NCBI GenBank assembly: GCA_037074765.1
Contig: JBAMDO010000437.1
Location: forward strand, 1 to 19,933
Length of the DNA stretch: 19,933 nucleotides
Direction of reading: 5' to 3'
Source of the DNA: Mansonella perstans
Lineage: Eukaryota > Nematoda > Chromadorea > Rhabditida > Onchocercidae
The notes below the pieces were generated by a model that was not told the origin of the DNA, made no database searches, and saw only the letters and a program-made list of their open reading frames with translations. A program made the translations under genes and the position numbers. How positions within the stretch are numbered: position 1 is the stretch's first letter; every line of letters begins with the position of its first letter. Of this stretch, positions 1 through 9,300 are shown piece by piece.

Positions 1-3000
1 TAGCATAATGAAAGAATTTTACTTCCTCCTCACCTGGATATGATTGTGCGAAATGTTAATCATCCATATATTGCCAGTTCATATGATAATACATATTGTG
101 ATGTATTATTCAAATATTTTCATCAATAAAAAATCATGAAACAAGTAAATAACCAAAAACCTTCACTAGTAAGATATTTTAAGTAGCCATTTAAAAAATC
201 CATTCTGCCTTCTTCGTTCCTCTTTTTTTTTTAAATTTTCTCTTCTATTTCTTCTGTTTCTAAATTATTTCAGCTTCGTCGCTTATATTCAAGTTTTGCA
301 AGAGAACAAATGAAAAACGAAATAAAGGATAAATCATTTTCAGAATAAGGCTAAACCAAAAAAAAAATGAGAAAGGCTAAGTATGGTCTAAAAGAATGGA
401 AAATAGATTAATAGCTTCTTTTTTTTTTTTTTTTTTTTGTAAAGAATAATGATGCAATAACAAAGTTATTTGAACTGAAAAAAAGTTTTTCATTAAACGA
501 AATGCTCATTAAACAGAATTAATTATTTCCTCTTATCATTTAAAAGTTTGAATGAAATTGAAGCCAATTATTCAATCGTTTTATTGACTATGATTTATTT
601 TCGTTTTCAATTTGAATTTCGGAAAACGAAAAATTAACAAGTACAAGTGAAAAATTGATCAATTGTAACGCATAATATTTTTTTTTTTTTGAAAAATTGA
701 TCAATTGTCACATATAATAGTTTTTTTTCCTTGTGATATGTTATTATTATCGGAAATTTATTTACATATAAACGTTATTTGTAAGTGATAATTTATCATC
801 GATGCTTGTAAATGGTAATTTATCATCATAAGTGCTTAACAACCATTTTTAGATCAACATAATGATTTGATCATTTGTTAATAATACAATTAAAAAACAG
901 ATAAATGAATTCCATAAGAAGCAAACACTACAGGAAATTGCTAGCAATATTTAATAATAAAGCAGTCAGTAAAATGAATTAAATCTCAAATGCAATTATT
1001 TTCAGTGGAAACAAATAAGTTTATTTGAGAACTACTCATTTCCTTCAAAATAATGCAATATTTTGATGTGAAAGCTAATTTTATACTTTAATTTGAAATT
1101 CATCGCGAATAGTTAATAGTTTATGTAAACGAAATTGCAAATGAGAAAATGAAATAATTTGACTGTTAAAGTTTACCCGATATATCTTTTAACGTATACG
1201 TTTTTTTTCACTTATGATGATCAATTTGCTGTCAATTTGTGTGAAATTTTTTTCGCAGAATTTTCAGCGCCAAATATGCGTGCTGCTATTAGTTAGTTCA
1301 ATGAAAATGTAGATAAATTATATTATCATTTAGCATTTTTATTTTATGATTTTACTAAACTGAAATTTATAGCAAATTCACTCTGTTTTACAAGTAAAAA
1401 AAACTACTAAATTTAAAAAATCAATTAATTTTAGTTAGTACACTGAAAAAAGCAAGCAGTTCAATTCAGTTGAAATTGAAATTTTGAAATTTTGTAAATT
1501 TGAATGATACAACCAAAAAGCCAAAGTGATATTGCAAGAAGGAAAAAAAAGCTTTTATAACATATTTCTGAAATAAAATCCAAAAAAAAAAATTATTTAT
1601 AAAATTTAAAAATTCTAAGAATTACACACACTGTACAAAAAAATATACATTCATCCAATTGAGTTAGCAGCAAAAAAAATTTACGCACAAAATGTTTTTA
1701 ATTTGATATGAATGAATATCATCGGCATTTCATCATTATTTCAGCATATCTCAATTTTCTTCCCAAATAAAAATTTTGCAATAGTTTTTCAAAACGAAAA
1801 TAAAAAGAATAAAAAAAGAAATTCAAAGAAAAACCAAAAAACAAAATTGTCTCCTTTCAGAAAAAACGATGCAAAATTTCACTAGCACAACAAAATGATT
1901 GATAAGTTTCATATACTTTTCCGAAAATAAAAATACTTTTTGTTTCTAAAACTAAACTTCATTGTGATATATAAAGCTGTCATGTGAGCGAGTGAAATTA
2001 GATTTATTTTCTTGTAAATTAGATTTCTCTTCCTTCTCTCAAACAATAAGTTCATTAATTTAATCTTTTCCGGTTTTCTTTTTTTAATTTAATTTGGTTT
2101 AATCTTCTCGCGCTCTTTTAATGAATGTAAAAAGTGAAAAACAAATTATTTTTAGAATATATCTCATAAATTTCTTCATCATTATTAATAAATGCAATTG
2201 AGGATATTTTCATTCAAATGGATAAAAATAAAAAAAGAAAAAAAAAGTTGCGATAACTGTAAAATGATTAATTTATTTAAAAAATCTTCTAATTTTTTAA
2301 ATTTATTGCTTTTGGCAAAACGTGCATGTTTCGTATTTTTTATCAAACAAATTTTTTTCTTTTATTACGATCAATTTTGAAATAATTAATCGTTTTGTTA
2401 AATAATCAGTAAAATTTTTCGTTATGATTAATTGAATGATTAAGATTGTTTTTCGAATAATACGCATGTAATAAACTTTCAAAGAAAAAAAAAACGAAAG
2501 AACAACATCAACTGTTTTATCATTCAATCGTTTAAAATTTTTATGATAGTGGAAACTAAAGCATAAATTTATGATAGAAATAATTTTGTAGAATTGATCA
2601 AAATGAAATGATTTTTTTTTTTCATTTCAGAGCAATACTTCAAAATAAAACAGAGAAAGAGAGGGAGAATGAGAGAGAGTAAAGAAAAGGATGCATTAAT
2701 AAATTTGACTAATTTTGTGCAAAATTTCTAGTTTCCTAAAATTTGCTAAACAGTTAAATTTATTAAATGATTAACACTGATAGTTGCTAAAATTTATTTA
2801 TCACTACTGTCCAAATCATTTTTAAGTGCTTATTTCAGGAAATTTTATTAGTAATTAATTGAAATTGTTTGCAATAGATAAAATGAATGAATTTGAAATT
2901 TATGCGCAATTTTAATTTCAATTAAAATTAATCGATTGAAATGGAATACTACAGATGGTAACACAAAATGCAATTATCGCCTGAAGTTTGTGATGCTCAA

Positions 3001-5546
3001 TGTTAATTGAACGTTATTGAGCCAAAAGCATTTTGAATATGTAAAACAAATTAGATCTAGTTGACAAAAAGAAAATTCAATTATCGCCAATGTCAACATT
3101 TGAGAATATAGAAAAATTTTGTTGCTATTATTGATTAAATGTTATTGATCAAATTTGCAATGTAAATAATAATGCTTGTTTAAAAAATGGCAAAAATATT
3201 TTTGGTGAAGTATCATTAAACACATAAATAATGTTCACGTACGTTCATGTTTTGTCAATATCTTCTCAATAATTTACATAAAAATTTTTATTTTTTCTTG
3301 TCGTTATTAGCAATGAAGTGGAATAAATTAAATGTCATTTTTTTTTCTATAAATGTTTGAAATTAAAAAAAAATCCATTCGTAGTTTTAAATTTAACTAA
3401 CTGGAGAATGATAAAATGAATACTGCAATTTGGCTTACGAAAGTTATACTTCCTAAATTTTATCATTAATCCCTTCAGTATTAATTCCAGTAAAAATGAG
3501 GCAATCATTTTTTTAAATCAGACTTATGGAATATAATAATTATCTATTGCTGTGACATTTCCGTTGATACTTTTTTATGACAAATTTTAAATTAGTACAT
3601 TTAAATAAGTTCGGATTATTAATATTATTTAAATTTTATCATCAATTTTTGCTGCTACTATTTACACTTCACTTCCAATTTATTTCCCGTTATTTCCATA
3701 ACATTTCCGCTATTCTTAATTGCATACTTTTCTCACTTCCTATTTGTCATCTATTTCCTATTGTTGCCTTCTATCCGTCCCCAATACTTCATTTTATCAG
3801 TTTCTATTTGTACTTTTGTTACATACTACTTTTGGATTAAATTAACATCACTTTCTATCGTTGTAAAATTCAATTGTGTTTCTCGCTGTTATTGCATTAC
3901 TTTATGTCGTATAATTTCGTTATTTCTTTTTCCATGCTTTTATTTACATCTTTATCAAATTATTTTAGATTATCATTCAACAAAAAAAAAAAAAATATTT
4001 TTTTCAGGGACAAAATTTTCTATTCTCAATTCAATCTGCTAAAATTGCAAGAATACTAATAAATATGATTAACTATCACAATAAAAAAAATGAGCGAAAG
4101 TTTCTTTTTTGTTTTATTGTTTTTTTTACTGCCTCAATAAAATAGAAAGTGAAAAAAAGAAATTATTTGATACGATCAATAATGATGGAAGAAATTAATT
4201 TGTCAAAATTTATAAAGAAAGAAGAAAAATTGTTAATTAATAATTTATTAGTTGAGAAAAAGAAAAAATTTTTAATTAATAATTTGTTAATTAAAATTGT
4301 ATTGTTAAAACATGTAAAAAAGGAGAAGTAATTTGTGCTTTTTTTCTAATTACTTTTGCGATTGATTTCACAACTTTTAAATTTAAAATTTTTTTTACTA
4401 CTTTTTCTTACTACTTTGCAAAATGAATGATTAATTCGTTCTACAGTTTACATATAAAATTAATTTCCAACTGATAATCTCAGTTGCACTCTTATCACTT
4501 CTCCGGACGACCATGTTAAAATGAATCATTTAAAGAAAATAAAAAACATGAACAACTGCTCCGTGTTATTTTTAGAAAATAGAAAAAAAAATTGGTTGAA
4601 TAATTTGAAAGAATGAATGAAATTTTGTAATATTCAAAAATACTTTTCTATCAATTTTATTTCTTTCTATAATTATTACCATTATTAATTACTAACGAGA
4701 AGCACAGGTAAAAAAATTGCTTCATCTCTATCTTACTCTTAAAAACTACAATTCATTCCTTTTTTTTGCTTTTTTCCTTAATTTCTTATTTAATTAATTA
4801 ATTGATTTTTCAAGTTTTTTCGATTTAAAAAAAAAATTAAAAAATTTTTATTTAACTTAGATTAAAATTAATTAAAAGTTTATTGTTTCATATTTCGAAC
4901 ACTTCGAAAAATTTAAATAAATTGATCTGTTTATTTTTTTTCATAACCGTATAAATAATAGAAGCATTTTGGCATCCGAAAATTTTCATCGAGCAATAAT
5001 AATTATTGTTATTGAGCATTTTAAATTCATACTAAAAACAGCTAGCAATTATTGTAACGAAATAATCGAAATTATTTCTTATCGTAATTTTATTAGCTGG
5101 TTTTAATAATTGCAAAACGGAAACTAAAGCATTTCAAATTTAATTCTTATCAATTGAATTTATTCGAATAAAATAATTTAATTTCTATTATTATATGTCA
5201 CGATTAAAAGAAGTAATGCGAAAAAATAAAATTGTATTGAAATAGAGAAAAAAATTGTAAATTTTGAAAAAGATTTAATCATGTCATAAAAAATAAAATT
5301 CATTTCATATAAATTTTCATTTTAAGGAATAATTGGGTGCTTAAGTCCAAAAAGGATAATATCTTCATAATTCGCTCTTGCTATTCGACTCGATTAATTA
5401 ATAATTATTGATAACAGTCGTTCTTCCTTGTTTTTTTATTTTCTAAAAAAAATTTGTTTGATTCTAACTCATAAAAATTGAAAAAGCAAAATCAAGCAAA
5501 TTCAATAATGATAAAAAGGAAAAAAATCGACATACACTTTGTGTAC
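1..5546. other. AT-rich non-coding stretch, no supported gene
   Basis: This 5.5-kb block is dominated by A/T runs and short degenerate repeats. Every open frame I looked at is short, low in complexity (Lys/Ile/Asn or Phe/Leu) and lacks a recognisable domain or a phase-consistent set of splice sites. It contains a T20 tract (419-438), short tandem duplications (649-728 and 781-837), a GA-rich run (about 2651-2690), a pyrimidine-rich block (about 3630-3970) and imperfect hairpins (2995-3022 and 5037-5102). I see no tRNA, rRNA or spliced-leader RNA gene. Upstream regulatory sequence for a gene to the left of the window is possible but not demonstrable. Confidence 0.7.
649..728. repeat. Two-copy tandem duplication, about 40 bp unit
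   Basis: The string GAAAAATTGATCAATTGT, followed by an AT-rich run and a poly-T tract, occurs at 649-690 and again at 691-728. The copies differ by a few bases and in T-tract length. The core AATTGATCAATT is palindromic. A second, 27-30 bp two-copy duplication (GTAA..TG..TAATTTATCATC..) lies just downstream at 781-837. Both look like simple local duplications. Confidence 0.75.
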
Positions 5547-5700
5547 TTCAGCTTCTTCAATTGCTATAGCGGGTTGAGAGGTTAAAACAACAGATAAAAT
5601 AACTTTCGACAAAATTTTAGAATGAAAATTTATTGAAATTGTAAATGCACAAAATCACTCGCAAAAGTTTGATTGATCCAATACTTTAAAGAGCTTCATT
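5547..5700 (-). pseudogene. Decayed partial copy of CHERP intron 3 / exon 4
   Basis: Seen directly: 5581-5683 aligns base for base, with scattered substitutions and one small gap, to CHERP intron 3 at about 10864-10970. The adjoining 5547-5590 aligns to the start of CHERP exon 4 (10865 downward on the minus strand). In the exon part I count about 33 of 41 identical bases, and the copy would encode AQPAIAIEEAEVHK against AQLAIAIEKAEADK in the gene. The splice acceptor is destroyed: the parent has TTTTAG, the copy TTTTAAC. No other CHERP exon is recognisable beside it. It lies on the same strand as CHERP, about 0.7 kb beyond its stop codon. It retains intron sequence, so it arose by DNA duplication and not by retroposition. 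Homology fades at about 5700 on one side and about 5547 on the other. Confidence 0.75.
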
Positions 5701-5702
5701 TA

Positions 5703-6205
5703 AACTAGAATTTGAAAAGAGAATTTTTGAATATCTTTAGGGATTGAATTACAAAGTCGTTTAGTCCAATACTGATCATAAGATATTTGGAATCTCTTGT
5801 CAAATATCGATATTTTTGGATCACTGTTATGATGTATGTCTTTCTGCCTTTCCTGACGCTTGGGGATTTGCACAACTGTTCTTCAAATTCATCACAAATT
5901 CCATACAAAACGGTTTACAGTAATTACGTCTATTTGCTGAATAACTGTGAAAATTTGCTTATTCAATTGATGAGGTAAAAATTCTGCATTTGCAACTACG
6001 ACATCTGATTTTATTGATAAAAATAACAACATTAAAGAAGATGGATAAGTTGCAATGCCTTACAAACTTTCATTTGAGATCCAATGATTATTTCATATTG
6101 TCCGAAGAGTTCTGCATAGGGACAACACGTGGTTCAACATGTGTTTTGTAAAGATGATCTTTCTGTTTCTTGCTCCCGTTTCTTATCAATAGAAAACTCC
6201 CACTA
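5703..6205 (-). pseudogene. Coding-like relic of unknown origin, frames broken
   Basis: This stretch is richer in G+C than its surroundings and reads as protein-like on the minus strand, but only in pieces. About 6205-6091 reads GSFLIRNGSKKQKDHLYK, then VEPRVVP, and hits a stop. A different frame then continues as PYAELFGQYEIIIGSQMKV to about 6060. From about 5882 to 5706 two frames are open: one reads KTYIITVIQKYRYL and the other FQISYDQYWTKRLCNSIP. No ATG-initiated frame or phase-consistent splicing joins the pieces. The first piece loosely recalls the FLIR core of an SH2 domain, but I do not consider that established. It could also be the remains of a transposon-borne or other gene. It directly precedes the CHERP-derived fragment on the same strand, so both may belong to one rearranged insertion. 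Confidence 0.3.
6010..6015 (-). terminator. Possible CHERP poly(A) signal (AATAAA)
   Basis: TTTATT on the plus strand reads AATAAA on the minus strand, about 385 bp beyond the CHERP stop codon. I found no canonical AATAAA on the minus strand nearer the stop. A variant signal, such as the ATTAAA overlapping the stop, could be used instead, and in such AT-rich DNA the hexamer could also be chance. Confidence 0.25.
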
Positions 6206-6397
6206 ATTTTTATGTCTCAAATCAGAATTTTGACAATAAAGGTTCAAAATTTCGACTCAAATAACAAATTTTAGTGCTATAAAAATAATGAAAAAATAAA
6301 GTAGAAAAACTTTGAAAAGTTTTAAAATTCGAAAAATTTTCAAAAAACCAATATAAGTTAAATATAAACAATTCTTCTACAAAAACAAATCCATAAT

Positions 6398-9300
6398 TTA
6401 ATCAAAACCACGCTTATTTCGACTTTTGTGATAACCACTCATTTGCTTCCGATATTCTTCATACATATCTGGTTTCGAACCAACACCGCGAAACTGGTCC
6501 ATAGTATCCCGAACATCACCACCAGATATCGGCTCCTCAATACCCTAAGAATAGATTTCCTCTATATTAATAAAAAATATATACAAAAATCATCGTTGCA
6601 AAAGATATAATAAACATATAATTGAAAAAAAAATTTTTAAGATCCAATCACCTGTCTATCTGCACCCAAGCCACCACCTTGCCAACCCATTTTTGCTAAT
6701 AGCTGTGCACCTTTGTTCGCAGAGCTTAATCGCGGTGGAGGTCCAGATGGTGGGATACTGAAAATTAACAGTCACTCCACAAATTAAAACAATCAGTAAT
6801 GAACAAATTAAAACGGTTGAGCAATCTCGAAACATGAAAATAATTCGCTACGAGCAAGCTATTCAATAAAATATCAAAACATTCCATTATTCTGATAAAA
6901 CAATGCGGATCGAAATTCTTACAATTTTGGAGTAGGGCTTCGACTGCCAATTTGCTTCGAATTTCCAAATGAAGGGCGTGTGTCAGGAGAAACACTTCGT
7001 GAATCAGAACGTTTCCGTCGTCTTGATGAATCTGATCGAGACCTGCTACGACGATGCCTGCATCAGATGTATTAGTTCAAAAATTTTTAAAGAAGAGATA
7101 AACACTATGAAAGAGAAAACCAATTACCTTGAATTTGGTCGTGACAAAGACCGAGACCGAGATCGAGAGCTAAAACTTCCACTTGATCTCGAATGACTAC
7201 TTCGTGATCGTCTCCTTCGCGACCTGTCACTTGAATAAGAACTCGATCGACTGGACGATGAATCAGATGAACTTGATCGTTGATGACTCCTGAATATCCA
7301 TTCAAATTTTAAAAATGCTTTAAAAGCATAAAATCAAAAATGAAGATAGTGTATAAAAAAAAGTAATCTCTAAAATCGTGGTAACAAAAATCGCGTATTT
7401 AATTTTATCTCATCATTCGTACATGTTGAAGATAAAAAATGATTCTGCGTTTAAACGAGTTCTTATTTGCTGTAGAATCAAACAACGTATTTTATAAAGG
7501 TGGCGATGGAAATATCATTTATTCAGGTAAACTTAATTCACACAATTTTCTTGCACTGCTTTTTTAGCTATTTTGTTCCTATATACAAATGTATATTAGG
7601 ATGCATAAAATTTTTACAAGCTGAGACATTTTAAATAAACACTAATGATATGTCATAATCAACCTTGAAGATGAACTTCTAAAATTTTGCTTTTCATCTT
7701 TCTCCTCATCATTTTCTTCGATATAAACGTTTTCAATTGCATCTTCTAACGTCTTCCCTTCTACTTTCAATTGTTCTTCCACTTTCTTCTTTATTTCATT
7801 TTTCTTAGAATAATATTCGAATAAAGCGTGGCGTTCCCAACCATCTCTATAAGATCGCAAAAAAATAAACAAATGATTCAACTGGTACAATTGCTACACT
7901 CTACTTTCATAAAAGTATAAATCAACAACTGACGAATGGAATTTTTTACATTTCATTCTGAAATTTTCACCAAAAATTTATGCAGAAATGTCCGAAAAAA
8001 ACTCACGTGTCTCGTTGATTTTCCAAGCTTTGTGGAGCATAAAAAGCATCCATGGCACGCAATAAGCGCTCAGTTGGTGGAATTGGAGGCGGAAGACGTA
8101 ATTTTGATACTACTACAGGTTTGTACTGAAAAAACTGTAAATTAGATCAAATAATCAAGTACTATTTTTCCACTAAATAAATTTTTTAATATTTAAAATA
8201 GACTAATTCAAAAGGTAACAACAAAGACTGCAACTGAAAACGTCACCAGTACATCTTCCATTTCAATCAATGGCATCATCATGCCTGCCGGTAACTCGTA
8301 ATAAGGAACGCTTGGAATTAAAGCAGTGTCATCAAACATCTGGAAGAAACCAGTGTAACGCAGTTGAAGTAATTTAACTAATAAAAATGAGAAATAAGAA
8401 TCCGATATTTTATATTACATCGAATAAGAATCTAGATAGTGCCAGAAATGAGAAACGTGCAGTCACAGTCTCTTAACTGATGTATGTAATCCACCAAACT
8501 TACATTCTGTGGTGGATGGCTCAAAGTGGAAGCTTGGGACGGCCCACGAAATGGTGGACGAGCTGCTTGAATTTCATTCGCACTTTTGCAATTTTTATTC
8601 TGCAAACTGCTGCTGAATTCATCTTCATCGTAAATAACATATGATGGATCATCTTCATCAGGTCGGGCATGATATATATCTAAAAATTATGATTGGTTTA
8701 TGTATCTGAATACCAATATCAGTTATTGAGATGCAACGATGCTTATATGATATTCTTTCTAAATTTGCTTGATTTCAAAATTTTATAAAAAGAAAACGAT
8801 TGTTCCGCTCAATATAAGATCTACATTTTAGATTCCTTATATAATTACCTATATTATTTGAAGTTTCTAAAATTATGTCCTTATATGACTTGATATTATT
8901 AACACTAGCAAAGATGCTTGAATTGTGCAAAAATAATGAGCAATAAAAGAGAAATCGCAGTAGACAATGGCAACTTTGATTATGCTAAAATTTACCTTTG
9001 GGTGATGGTACGTTAATATGTGGTGTTGGGGCAGTGAAAAAGCGACCGTAATCATTTTCTGGGGGTAAATTGCTAAAATTATTCTGTGCTGGCGGTGGTC
9101 CTGCAATCTTCTGATCAAAGCGTGACCGACGTTCGCGACGATTCAATGGTACCGGTCCTTCAGATGCTGCTAATGGTGGTGGTGGCATTGTAGGTCCTGA
9201 TGCAGGTGGAGGCATGTCTGAAAAAATTTTTCGTACAATAGATTGCCAAAAAATTAGTCCGATATTACATCAGTCCCTGTTGTGCACTTTGCCTAAAAGA

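Noticed and set aside
30..60. Strong minus-strand donor-like CCAG/GTGAGG at the left edge, suggesting an exon
   Set aside because: The upstream frames close within a few codons and no acceptor or partner exon could be matched; at most a non-coding exon of a neighbouring gene.
3577..4059. Overlapping Phe/Leu/Tyr-rich frames that look like membrane proteins
   Set aside because: Any pyrimidine-rich strand translates to hydrophobic residues; the frames overlap one another and have no recognisable signature.
4149..4331. 60-residue plus-strand frame with repeated LLINNLL / FLINNLL segments
   Set aside because: Built only of Lys, Leu, Ile and Asn from an A/T repeat; no splice context, domain or compositional rise. 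A by-product of low-complexity DNA.
6765..6995. 76-residue minus-strand frame ending ...DCFNLWSDC
   Set aside because: Runs from CHERP exon 14 in the wrong frame into intron 14; the exon 14-15 phases are satisfied without it.
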